Positions 1 through 6,642 of a stretch of 12,923 nt of DNA are shown one piece after another; the first letter of the stretch is position 1; every line of letters starts with the position of its first letter. A program made the translations under genes and the position numbers. The stretch is from Candidatus Galligastranaerophilus intestinigallinarum (GTDB lineage Bacteria > Cyanobacteriota > Vampirovibrionia > Gastranaerophilales > Gastranaerophilaceae), in NCBI GenBank assembly GCA_018715855.1, contig DVKW01000062.1:1-12923 (forward strand). The letters are read 5' to 3'. Under the pieces are notes generated by a model. That model ran no database searches, had not been told where the DNA came from, and saw nothing but the letters and a program-made list of their open reading frames with translations.

Positions 1-702
1 GGTGTTAGAATTTCTGATATTTCAAGAAAAAGTGTTTTAGAAAGAAATAAAAACCTTGTAGTAACAGCCCATGCGCCTTTTTATGTTAATTTGAATTCAA
101 AAGAAGAAGAAAAAATCGAAGCTTCAATTCAAAGAATAGTTGAAACTGCCCTTGTTGCAAACTCCTTAAATGCTTTTTCCATAACATACCATGCCGCTTA
201 TTATATGGAAAAAGACAAAGAAGAAGTTTATAAAAAAGTGGTTGAAGGGAATAAAAAAATTTTTGAAGCCTTAGAAAAAGAAAATGTTAAAATTTGGGTT
301 CGCCCTGAAACAACGGGCAAAAAAAGCCAATGGGGCGATGTTGATGAAATTATAAGGCTATCTAAAGAATTTGAAATGGTTCTTCCTTGTGTTGATTTTT
401 CACACCTTTACGCCAGAGAAATCGGCGAATTTAATTCTTACGATGATTTTTCAAAAGTTTTTGAAAAAATCGGGAATGAATTAGGGCAAATCGCACTTGA
501 TAATTTTCATGCCCATATTGCAGGCATTGAATATACAAAAAAAGGCGAAAAACAGCATTTAAACCTTTTAGAATCTGAATTTAACTATAAAGATTTATTG
601 AAAGCTTTTAAAAAGTTTGATATTAAAGGCGCCGTTGTTTGTGAAAGCCCCAATATTGAAGAAGATTGCAAGCTTTTATCGGATTATTACAATTCGCTTT
701 AA
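1..702 (+). CDS. Endonuclease IV-like TIM-barrel protein (AP endonuclease family 2), 5'-truncated
   Basis: The frame is open from base 1 (233 residues, starting GVRISDIS), so the gene begins outside the window; the TTG at 91 is internal. The product resembles apurinic/apyrimidinic endonuclease IV (Nfo), a metal-dependent TIM-barrel enzyme that nicks DNA at abasic sites. Motifs in order, counted from base 1: AHAPFYVNL (about 24-32, the family HAPY strand), YHAAY, RPETTG with the metal-ligand Glu, VDFSH with the Asp and His ligands, FHAHIAG, GEKQHLNL, and CESPN with the final Glu. The DRH motif of classical Nfo is replaced by K-Q-H. As I recall, that fits a divergent, archaeal-like subgroup rather than the E. 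coli type, so true AP endonuclease activity is likely but unproven; a sugar isomerase-like TIM barrel is the alternative. A weak terminator-like hairpin follows the stop. Confidence 0.72.
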   Translation, partial: GVRISDISRKSVLERNKNLVVTAHAPFYVNLNSKEEEKIEASIQRIVETALVANSLNAFSITYHAAYYMEKDKEEVYKKVVEGNKKIFEALEKENVKIWVRPETTGKKSQWGDVDEIIRLSKEFEMVLPCVDFSHLYAREIGEFNSYDDFSKVFEKIGNELGQIALDNFHAHIAGIEYTKKGEKQHLNLLESEFNYKDLLKAFKKFDIKGAVVCESPNIEEDCKLLSDYYNSL

Positions 703-711
703 TTAAAAAAT

Positions 712-731
712 GAAACTTTTTTGTTTCTTTT
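712..731 (+). terminator. Weak intrinsic terminator-like hairpin after the endonuclease IV-like gene
   Basis: GAAAC (712-716) pairs with GTTTC (723-727) around a T6 loop and is followed by TTTT. The A run at 705-710 can extend the stem. The stem is short and AT-rich. Its right arm overlaps the left arm of the larger inverted repeat 724-735/782-793, so the two structures exclude each other. Confidence 0.35.
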
Positions 732-793
732 CCGTCTTACATTTTAGATAAGCAATTTTTATTTGTTTTATGAGATGAGAAACGGAAAAGGAA
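724..793 (+). promoter_or_regulatory. Inverted repeat covering the sigma-factor ribosome binding site
   Basis: Bases 724-735 (TTTCTTTTCCGT) are complementary to 782-793 (ACGGAAAAGGAA) over 12 positions, 11 Watson-Crick and one G-U, enclosing 46 nt. The right arm contains the AAGGAA Shine-Dalgarno-like segment just before the ATG at 797. In an mRNA this pairing would hide the ribosome binding site. Because 712-727 can form a competing small hairpin, the leader looks able to switch. It is a structural observation only; chance pairing is possible in AT-rich DNA, although the GC core makes it less likely. Confidence 0.4.
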
Positions 794-796
794 TTA

Positions 797-1732
797 ATGA
801 GTTTTATGGATAACAATTTAGAAAAAGAATTCAACTTCGATTTTTTAAATGAAATTGAAGAAGACGAAGAAATTAAAACTTTTAACAACATAATGAACAA
901 AGATGAAATTTTGCAAACCTACCTTAAAGAAATCGGCAAAATTAAACTTATGAACAAGAAAAACGAAGTTTTAACAGGGAAGATTATAAAAGAAGGATGT
1001 GAAAAAGAAGCAATTATTGCAAAAAAGAAATTAATTCAGGCAAATTTAAGGCTTGTTGTTTCAATTGCAAAAAGATATACGGGCCAAGGAATTTTATTTA
1101 TGGATCTTGTTCAGGAAGGGTCTTTAGGGTTAATTAAAGCGGCAGAAAGGTTTGATTATACAAAAGGGTTTAAATTTTCCACTTATGCCACTTGGTGGAT
1201 AAAGCAAACAATAATAAGGGCAATTGCAAACCATTCAAGGTCAATCAGAATTCCTGTTCATATGAGCGATAAAATCAGAAATTTGAAAAAAGCAATTTTA
1301 AAATTAAGCGTTAATTTAGGTAGAGAGCCCGAAGATTTTGAACTTGCGGAATATTTAAAATGCGATGAGAAAAAAATTAAGCAAATAAAAGCTTCAATGA
1401 TAAAAGAACCGATAAGCCTTCACACACCTGTTGCGCAAGATCTTTGCATTGAAGATTACATTAAAGATGAAGAAGGAAAAGCCCCCGATATAAAAGCGGA
1501 AGATGATTTTTTGAAAGAAGACATTAATTTTCTTTTAAATAACCTTACAAAAAGAGAAAGATTTATAATTTTAAACAGGTTTGGTTTGTTTGGAAGAAGC
1601 CAAAGAACGCTTGAAGAATTAGGGAAAACTTTAGGCTTTTCAAAAGAAAGAATAAGGCAAATTGAAGGGGAAGCAATTCGAAAGTTAAGGAAATGCAAAA
1701 ATATAGAAGAGATGAAAAATTATCTTTCTTAG
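797..1732 (+). CDS. RNA polymerase sigma-70 family factor (RpoD/group 2-like)
   Basis: This 311-aa sigma factor directs RNA polymerase to promoters. Region 1.2 is at about 35-65 and region 2 at about 80-156, containing DLVQEGSLGL (103-112), FSTYATWWIKQ and SRSIRIPVHM. Region 3 is at about 157-215 and region 4 at about 245-300, with a helix-turn-helix TLEELGKTLGFSKERIRQIE. Region 1.1 is absent, and the N-terminus is a short acidic segment. Gln137 matches E. coli sigma70 Q437, but the T440 position, which contacts the -12 base, is Ile140. That is unusual for a housekeeping sigma and argues for a group 2/alternative factor. The ATG at 797 has AAGGAA only about 4 nt upstream; an in-frame ATG at 806 would have a spacing of about 12 nt. 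The gene is monocistronic in this window and ends at a bidirectional terminator. Confidence 0.9.
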   Translation: MSFMDNNLEKEFNFDFLNEIEEDEEIKTFNNIMNKDEILQTYLKEIGKIKLMNKKNEVLTGKIIKEGCEKEAIIAKKKLIQANLRLVVSIAKRYTGQGILFMDLVQEGSLGLIKAAERFDYTKGFKFSTYATWWIKQTIIRAIANHSRSIRIPVHMSDKIRNLKKAILKLSVNLGREPEDFELAEYLKCDEKKIKQIKASMIKEPISLHTPVAQDLCIEDYIKDEEGKAPDIKAEDDFLKEDINFLLNNLTKRERFIILNRFGLFGRSQRTLEELGKTLGFSKERIRQIEGEAIRKLRKCKNIEEMKNYLS

Positions 1733-1735
1733 AAA

Positions 1736-1763
1736 AAATGCCGCTTTATTAAGAGCGGCATTT
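1736..1763. terminator. Bidirectional intrinsic terminator between the sigma gene and the purine nucleoside phosphorylase gene
   Basis: ATGCCGCT (1738-1745) pairs with AGCGGCAT (1754-1761), extended by two A-T pairs on the outside. It is followed by T-rich DNA on the plus strand and preceded by six A (1733-1738), giving U-runs in both directions. The right arm overlaps the stop codon of the minus-strand gene. Confidence 0.85.
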
Positions 1764-2568
1764 ATATTTTATCTATTATTTTATTAACAAGTTTTTTAAA
1801 TTTATCCGAGGTTTCTTTTCCTGTTTCTAAAACCTCATTGTGGCTAAGCTTAGAATCTGTTACGCCTGAAGCGTAGTTTGAAACAAGGCTTATTCCTAAA
1901 ACTTTCATTTTAAGCCAATTTGCAACAATTGCTTCAGGCACTGTTGACATTCCGACAACATCTGCGCCCATAATTTTTAACATTTTAACTTCGCTTGGTG
2001 TTTCATAAGAAGGGCCTGTTGTTGCTGCATAAACGCCTTCTTTAAGGTCAATATCAAGTTCATTTGCCGCAATAAAAGCCTTTCGCCTTAAATTTGGGCA
2101 ATAAACCTTGCTCATATCGGGAAATCTTTCTCCCATGGAGTCATCGTTTTTTCCTATAAGGGGGTTTGTGCCCATTAAATTAATGTGGTCTGAAATTAAC
2201 ATTAAATCTCCGGGGGTTAAGGTTGTATCCAGAGCCCCTGCTGCATTTGTTAAAATAACAACTTTTGCGCCCAGCTTATTTAAAAGTTTTATAGGGTATG
2301 TGATTGTTTCCATTGAATTGCCTTCGTAAAAATGGAACCTTCCCTGCATAACGGCAACATTTTTGTTGTTTTTTGTATAGAAAAAAAGAGCCCCTTTGTG
2401 CCCTGTTACGGTTGATGGCACAAAACCTTCAATTTCGGAATATGGAATTGAAACACCATCAAGACCATTGGTAAAACCGCCAAGGCCAGAGCCTAAAACC
2501 AACAAAATATCGGGAACAAAACCGTTTGTTTTTTCCCTGATGTATTTTACGGCATTTTCTATGTGCAT
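1762..2568 (-). CDS. punA: Purine nucleoside phosphorylase, trimeric (PNP/PunA) type
   Basis: The 268-aa enzyme splits purine nucleosides with phosphate to base plus (deoxy)ribose-1-phosphate in purine salvage, in the cytoplasm. Family motifs in order are GSGLGG (26-31, with the phosphate-binding Ser), GHKG (56-59), GRFHFYEG (76-83, Arg and His phosphate contacts), TNAAG (107-111), SDHINLMGTNPL, GERFPDM, GPSYET (185-190, base-binding Glu189), GMSTVPE (206-212) and SN.ASG with base-binding Asn231. The Glu/Asn pair indicates the 6-oxopurine-specific (guanosine/inosine) class rather than hexameric DeoD. The start is ATG with AAGG about 6 nt upstream. It lies 20 bp downstream of rpoZ on the same strand, so they probably share a transcript. 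The length is normal for the family. Confidence 0.93.
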   Translation of the reverse strand: MHIENAVKYIREKTNGFVPDILLVLGSGLGGFTNGLDGVSIPYSEIEGFVPSTVTGHKGALFFYTKNNKNVAVMQGRFHFYEGNSMETITYPIKLLNKLGAKVVILTNAAGALDTTLTPGDLMLISDHINLMGTNPLIGKNDDSMGERFPDMSKVYCPNLRRKAFIAANELDIDLKEGVYAATTGPSYETPSEVKMLKIMGADVVGMSTVPEAIVANWLKMKVLGISLVSNYASGVTDSKLSHNEVLETGKETSDKFKKLVNKIIDKI

Positions 2569-2588
2569 TTAATACCTTATAAACCTAA

Positions 2589-2834
2589 TTAACCAACAAG
2601 GCCGCTGTCATCTGATTCTGAAGCTTTTACCATAATGGCGTGCTGAACAGGCTTTTCTTTTTTAATGCTTGTGTCGTATGTTGCTTCAAAATCATATCCG
2701 AAATCATCTTTATTTTTTTTGATTTGAGATTCATCAACAAGCCTTTTTGCAATATCAATAAGTTCATAAACCAATTGATATCTGTTTTCTGTTTTTTCGT
2801 TTAATTCCCATGCAATTTTTGTAATTTGGTTCAT
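2589..2834 (-). CDS. rpoZ: RNA polymerase omega subunit
   Basis: The predicted 81-aa protein begins MNQITKIAWEL. Its pattern NRYQLVYELIDIAKR (17-31) followed by KPVQHAIMVKASE (61-73) matches omega, which helps assemble RNA polymerase by holding beta-prime; the layout resembles the cyanobacterial type. The frame is open to a further ATG at 2876, but AAGGAG (2845-2850) sits 10 nt before the ATG at 2834 and the extra 14 residues (MFVSLYIRLRRTFK) are not omega-like, so 2834 is chosen. The insert at about 36-60 is longer than I expect between the two conserved blocks. It lies 20 bp upstream of the purine nucleoside phosphorylase gene, a likely operon partner. Confidence 0.75.
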   Translation of the reverse strand: MNQITKIAWELNEKTENRYQLVYELIDIAKRLVDESQIKKNKDDFGYDFEATYDTSIKKEKPVQHAIMVKASESDDSGLVG

Positions 2835-2855
2835 TTTAAAAGTTCTCCTTAATCT

Positions 2856-2884
2856 AATATACAATGATACAAACATTCTTGCAA
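2856..2884 (-). promoter_or_regulatory. Candidate promoter for rpoZ-punA
   Basis: On the minus strand TTGCAA (2879-2884), a 17-bp spacer and TATATT (2856-2861) give 4/6 and 5/6 consensus matches. The predicted start near 2849 would leave only about 15 nt of leader, placing the AAGGAG at the very 5' end, so an alternative upstream start is possible. Confidence 0.4.
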
Positions 2885-2907
2885 GGTTTTTTTATATATA
2901 AAGGCAA

Positions 2908-2936
2908 TTGAAAAATAAGAAAAGATAGTGTAAATT
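2908..2936 (+). promoter_or_regulatory. Candidate promoter giving a leaderless ABC-ATPase mRNA
   Basis: TTGAAA (2908-2913) is followed by a 17-bp spacer and TAAATT (2931-2936). The predicted transcription start is about 2943, one base before the ATG at 2944. No Shine-Dalgarno sequence is visible before that ATG, in line with leaderless translation. Confidence 0.45.
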
Positions 2937-2943
2937 TTAATTT

Positions 2944-3729
2944 ATGGAAAACCTTGTTGAAATTAAAAATGTATATAAAACCTATTTTTCAAAACAAAAT
3001 GCATTTTCAAAAAAAATTATAGAAACAAATGCTGTTAATAACGTTTCATTTAATATTAAAAAAGGTGAAATTAAGGGCTTGGTGGGTGAATCCGGCTGCG
3101 GAAAAACAACATTGGGAAATATGCTTTTAAAATTAACCGATACAACAAAAGGTGAAATTTTATTTAAAGGGCAAGACATTTCAAAATTTAATAAAACAGA
3201 AACAAAAAATTTCAGAAAATCTGCGCAGATGATTTTTCAAAACCCCTATTCAAGCTTAAACCCCAAAATGAAAATTAAAGATATTTTAGTTGAACCATTG
3301 GATATTTTTAAAATTAAAAAAAATAGAGATGATATTTTATATGAAACAATTTTTTCTGTCGGCCTTAATGAAGATGACTTAAAAAGGTTCCCCCATGAAT
3401 TTTCAGGCGGGCAAAGGCAAAGAATTGCAATTGCAAGAGCTTTAATTTTAAGGCCTGATTTTATTGTGGCGGATGAACCTGTTTCTGCCTTGGATGTTAG
3501 TATTCAAGCGCAAATAATTAACCTTTTAATAGATTTAAAAGAAAAATATAATTTAACATATCTTTTTATTTCCCACGATTTAAACGTTGTTAAATATTTA
3601 TGTGAAAACGTTGTTATTATGAATAAAGGCAAAATTGAAGAGATGGGCAAAATTGAAGATGTTTTTAACAACCCAAAAACAGATTATACAAAAACATTAA
3701 TTAATTCAATTCCAAAGCTTGAAATTTAA
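2944..3729 (+). CDS. ABC transporter ATP-binding protein, oligopeptide/dipeptide (OppF/DppF-like) type
   Basis: This 261-aa nucleotide-binding subunit would power an importer from the cytoplasmic face. Walker A is GESGCGKTT (48-56), the Q-loop Gln is 99 within QMIFQNPYSSLNP, the signature is FSGGQ (153-157), Walker B is IVADE with Glu178, the D-loop is SALD and the switch is His211. The QNPYSSLNP motif is typical of the peptide/nickel (Opp/Dpp) group. OppF and DppF are usually longer (around 320 aa); here the C-terminal oligopeptide-binding extension is reduced to YTKTLINSIPKLEI. No permease or binding-protein gene is adjacent: the upstream gene is divergent and the downstream gene convergent. 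It is therefore an orphan ATPase in this window and its substrate is unknown. Confidence 0.9.
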   Translation: MENLVEIKNVYKTYFSKQNAFSKKIIETNAVNNVSFNIKKGEIKGLVGESGCGKTTLGNMLLKLTDTTKGEILFKGQDISKFNKTETKNFRKSAQMIFQNPYSSLNPKMKIKDILVEPLDIFKIKKNRDDILYETIFSVGLNEDDLKRFPHEFSGGQRQRIAIARALILRPDFIVADEPVSALDVSIQAQIINLLIDLKEKYNLTYLFISHDLNVVKYLCENVVIMNKGKIEEMGKIEDVFNNPKTDYTKTLINSIPKLEI

Positions 3730-3741
3730 GGCTTAAATTTC
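3721..3741. repeat. Perfect 21-bp palindrome holding both convergent stop codons
   Basis: GAAATTTAAG (3721-3730), one central G, and CTTAAATTTC (3732-3741) form a perfect inverted repeat. Each arm encodes the last residues Glu-Ile and a TAA stop of one of the two convergent genes, which are separated by 3 bp. There is no clear U-run on either side, so its efficiency as a terminator is doubtful. Confidence 0.7.
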
Positions 3742-6468
3742 TTCCGCTATTTTTAATTTTGCAATTTTCGGGTCAAGCAAGCGCTTGCCAACTTCAGGGA
3801 ATTCAATTTGAAGAAGGCACCTTTGGCCATAATTAATAACTTTTAAAATTTCACCTTCGCCGTATTTTTCATGGGTTACTTTGTCGCCTTCCTTGAAGCC
3901 TAAAACAGATTGCGCCTCATCTTCTTTTTTGATGTCATCAAAAACAGGAAGCTTATGTTCAGGTGTTTTAATTTCTTTTTTAATTTTTTCTAAATCAATA
4001 GAAACTTTATCATCTATTTTTAATTTTTGAGAAGAATTTACTTCGTCTGTTTCATCGTTAATTATTTTTTCAAATTCTTCATCAATATCATCTTTATTTT
4101 CTTCAATTTCTTTTTCTTTATCGGCGTTCATTTTATCAAGAATTTTGTTTGTTTTATCATCCTTGATTTTGTCTTGAATATTTGAATCTACAACTTCATT
4201 TATAATCGTTGAAACTTCATCTTTTGTTTTTTCAAATTCTAAATCTTCTTTTTTGTTTTCTTCTTTTTCCAAAGTTTCTTTAAATGAATGAGCTTCTTCA
4301 CTTTCTTCATTATTTATGGAATTAACTTCATCAATTGCATCTAAAATGTTGTCATCAATGATGTTTTCATCTTCATTTGAATAAACATTTTCTTGAATTT
4401 TCGCAAATTCTTTTAATTCTGCTTTTGCTTCTTTAATTTCAGATAATTCTTTAATTTTTTCTTCGCCTAAAATGTCTGCTTGTTTAATTTTTGGCATTTT
4501 GAGCGCTTTTTTTGTTTCTTTTGCGGGTTTTGTTTCTTCTTTTTCCTTGGTTTCAGGCTCTTTTGTTTCTTCTTTTATTTCAATTGTTTCTTCAACCTCG
4601 GGTTTTGTTTCAGGTTTTTTTGTTTCTTCTTTTATTTCAATTGTTTCTTTAATTTCAGGTTTTGTTTCAGGTTCATTTTTTTCTTCAATTTCAGGTAAAA
4701 TTTCAGCTTCAGCCTTTTTATCTTCTTTTTTATCTTCAAGCTTTTCTTCTTCTTTAGAAGATTCTTCTTTTTCTTCTGTTTTATTTTCAGCTTCTTGCTT
4801 TAATTCTTCTTTGTTTTCTTCAATTTTTTCTTGTTCAATTTCTTTATCTAAGGGTTCTTTTAAATTTATATTTTCTTCTTTTGGTTCATTTTCTTCAACA
4901 AAATAATCAAGTTCATCTTGAGAAATTAAATTTTCAGGTTCAATTGTTTCTTCTTTATTTTGTTCTTTTTGAAGGTTTTCTTGAATATTTTCGTTAATTT
5001 CTTTAGCTTCAGTTAAAGGAATATATTCATTGTTTGAAGAATTTTCTTCAATCGGGGTTGTTTCTTCATTAAAATCAATTTCTTTTTTAGGTTCTAAAAT
5101 ATCAGAAAGGCTGATTTCTTCATGAAGCCTTTTTTGCCTCGGTTCTTTTTGCTTAACTTCAAAGTTATTCGGCCTTAGTTCAAAAGGCGTCATATCTTCC
5201 AATTGCAAATTAAGAGAGATAAAGAGCTTGTCTTTGTCCTCGTCTTTGTTTTTCGGCTTAAATGGTGTTTCAAGCTGAAGTGTGAAGATAAAATCTTTGG
5301 TGTCTTCGCCGAAAATCATAAAAGCATCTTTATTTAAAGATTGAATTTGGAAATTTGCATGGGTAAAATCTCTTTTCGGGTTCATTGCAGGCAATAAGAT
5401 GTAATTTTGTGCAAATTCCATTATATAAGATGCTTTTTTATAGCCGTATGAAAAACTCGGAATAAAAGATATATTTTTCTTTTTGAAATATAAACCGTTT
5501 AAAATGTCATTATTAATGTTGTTATCATTTAACCTTGCAAGAAGGAAGATATCTTTTTCAAGTTTATTTGAAATGTATTCAACAAATTCTTTTTGCCATT
5601 CAATTTTAAGGTTTGATAAATCCAAAACGGTAATTTTATTTTTTTCAACAGATTTAAACAAGCCCTCGTATTCTCTTTTTGTTTTAGCAAAAATGTTTAA
5701 CCTGTCGTATTTTTTAAGCCAGCTTATTAAAACTTGCAATTCAACCGAAGGCGTTAATTTTGCCTGGTTTTGAACAACTTTTATAAACCTTTGATAGGGA
5801 ATATAATATTCTTCATCATTAACTAAAAACTTTTTAACTTCTTCAAAAACATCCCCTAAAACCACTTGGGTTTCAAGCTTTGCTCTCATTAAGCTTTTTT
5901 GTTGAATATAATCGATGGTATCATACGCCAAAGGCAATTTGAAATTTTTCATTGCCGCAAATTCGTTTGCGCCTTCAATTTTAACTGCGCCAGAAAAATC
6001 CAGAATTAAAACATTTTTATATTTTGCAAGCCTTGGCGAAAGTGTTTCAAAAATTTGGTTTGTTTGCTCAAATTTATCTGCAAAAATAACACAATTATTG
6101 TCGAAGAAATTTGTATTCAATTTCATTTCTTCTTTTGTTTTGTAACTTTTGCCTATTACAATTGTTTTTTTGTCTAAATTAATGCACTTTTCAATTTCTG
6201 ATTGCTTAATTTTTGCAACTTCGCATTCTCTTGACGGGGTGTAATTGTCATAGGGTTTAATTTCATTGCCGTTAACAATACGATAAATTAATTTAATTTT
6301 GGCAACATTTGCTTCTTGGTCAAATTTATCATCATAAACTTCAACCACTTGAGCTAAAAAGTTTTCATCAGCATCTCTAACAAGCAAAAAATCGCTCAAG
6401 CTGAAAACTTCCGTTTTCGGGTTGAACAATAATCTGATAGTATCGTTAACTGTTTGTATTACGCGCAT
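3733..6468 (-). CDS. Degenerate HerA-like ATPase-fold protein with acidic linker and PcrA/UvrD-type C-terminal Tudor-like domain
   Basis: The protein has 911 residues and no family I can name with certainty. Residues 1-100 look like the HAS-barrel that begins HerA-type DNA translocases (TIRLLFNPKTEVFSLSDFLLVRDADENF...). Residues 120-400 follow the order of a HerA/FtsK ATPase core. NVLILDFSG (152-160) sits at the Walker B position and ITVLDLSNL (279-287) at a later core strand. NYILLPAMNPKRD (355-367) and DAFMIFGEDTKDF (381-393) match the terminal strands. The P-loop position reads FADKFEQTNQIF (129-140) with no GxxGxGKS/T, so ATP hydrolysis is unlikely. Residues ~440-850 are a Glu/Lys-rich low-complexity linker. 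Residues 857-908 (FKEGDKVTHEKYGEGEI...VGKRLL) match the C-terminal domain of PcrA/UvrD helicases, which contacts RNA polymerase. A DNA- or RNA polymerase-associated role is inferred. The start is ATG with no good Shine-Dalgarno; a TATAAT lies about 50 bp upstream. Confidence 0.5.
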   Translation of the reverse strand: MRVIQTVNDTIRLLFNPKTEVFSLSDFLLVRDADENFLAQVVEVYDDKFDQEANVAKIKLIYRIVNGNEIKPYDNYTPSRECEVAKIKQSEIEKCINLDKKTIVIGKSYKTKEEMKLNTNFFDNNCVIFADKFEQTNQIFETLSPRLAKYKNVLILDFSGAVKIEGANEFAAMKNFKLPLAYDTIDYIQQKSLMRAKLETQVVLGDVFEEVKKFLVNDEEYYIPYQRFIKVVQNQAKLTPSVELQVLISWLKKYDRLNIFAKTKREYEGLFKSVEKNKITVLDLSNLKIEWQKEFVEYISNKLEKDIFLLARLNDNNINNDILNGLYFKKKNISFIPSFSYGYKKASYIMEFAQNYILLPAMNPKRDFTHANFQIQSLNKDAFMIFGEDTKDFIFTLQLETPFKPKNKDEDKDKLFISLNLQLEDMTPFELRPNNFEVKQKEPRQKRLHEEISLSDILEPKKEIDFNEETTPIEENSSNNEYIPLTEAKEINENIQENLQKEQNKEETIEPENLISQDELDYFVEENEPKEENINLKEPLDKEIEQEKIEENKEELKQEAENKTEEKEESSKEEEKLEDKKEDKKAEAEILPEIEEKNEPETKPEIKETIEIKEETKKPETKPEVEETIEIKEETKEPETKEKEETKPAKETKKALKMPKIKQADILGEEKIKELSEIKEAKAELKEFAKIQENVYSNEDENIIDDNILDAIDEVNSINNEESEEAHSFKETLEKEENKKEDLEFEKTKDEVSTIINEVVDSNIQDKIKDDKTNKILDKMNADKEKEIEENKDDIDEEFEKIINDETDEVNSSQKLKIDDKVSIDLEKIKKEIKTPEHKLPVFDDIKKEDEAQSVLGFKEGDKVTHEKYGEGEILKVINYGQRCLLQIEFPEVGKRLLDPKIAKLKIAEEI
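4555..4668 (-). repeat. Two tandem 57-bp coding repeats inside the acidic linker
   Basis: Residues 601-619 and 620-638 of the 911-aa protein are near-identical 19-residue units (ETKPEIKETIEIKEETKKP and ETKPEVEETIEIKEETKEP). The DNA copies are also nearly identical, so the duplication is recent. It shows the linker grows by slippage or recombination. Confidence 0.85.
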
Positions 6469-6519
6469 TTATAAAAGAATATTCCAACTTTTGAATTAAT
6501 ATATATTTATTCCAAAGTT

Positions 6520-6525
6520 ATTATA
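6520..6525 (-). promoter_or_regulatory. Candidate -10 box for the HerA-like gene
   Basis: A perfect TATAAT on the minus strand would place transcription start near 6513, leaving a leader of about 45 nt. I could not find a convincing -35 at 16-18 bp spacing, so support is limited. Confidence 0.3.
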
Positions 6526-6593
6526 CTATAGACAAAAGTAATGTAAAATATGTAATATGTTGTATATTTAGAAGGGAAAAATTCTCTAAACTC

Positions 6594-6622
6594 TTGACAG
6601 TTTACCTTGTCTTTCATAAGAT
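6594..6622 (+). promoter_or_regulatory. Promoter of the tRNA-tuf operon
   Basis: A consensus TTGACA (6594-6599), a 17-bp spacer and TAAGAT (6617-6622) lie just before tRNA-Thr(UGU), with predicted start near 6629. No other convincing promoter was noticed before tuf, so the tRNAs, the structured island and tuf are probably one primary transcript of about 1.8 kb. Confidence 0.7.
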
Positions 6623-6642
6623 ATCATGTAACAGAATAAAAT

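Noticed and set aside
91..93. TTG as the start of the endonuclease IV-like gene
   Set aside because: The frame is open to base 1 and residues before the TTG (AHAPFYVN) belong to a conserved motif.
2835..2876. Longer 95-aa start for rpoZ
   Set aside because: The AAGGAG ribosome binding site lies inside that extension and the extra residues are not omega-like.
4472..4906. Plus-strand Ser/Phe-rich frames opposite the acidic linker
   Set aside because: They are antisense shadows of Glu/Lys codons (TTC/TTT runs), with no ribosome binding site.
6469..6593. Extra gene or RNA between the HerA-like gene and the tRNA promoter
   Set aside because: Only AT-rich sequence with promoter-like boxes is visible; there is no reading frame or stable structure.
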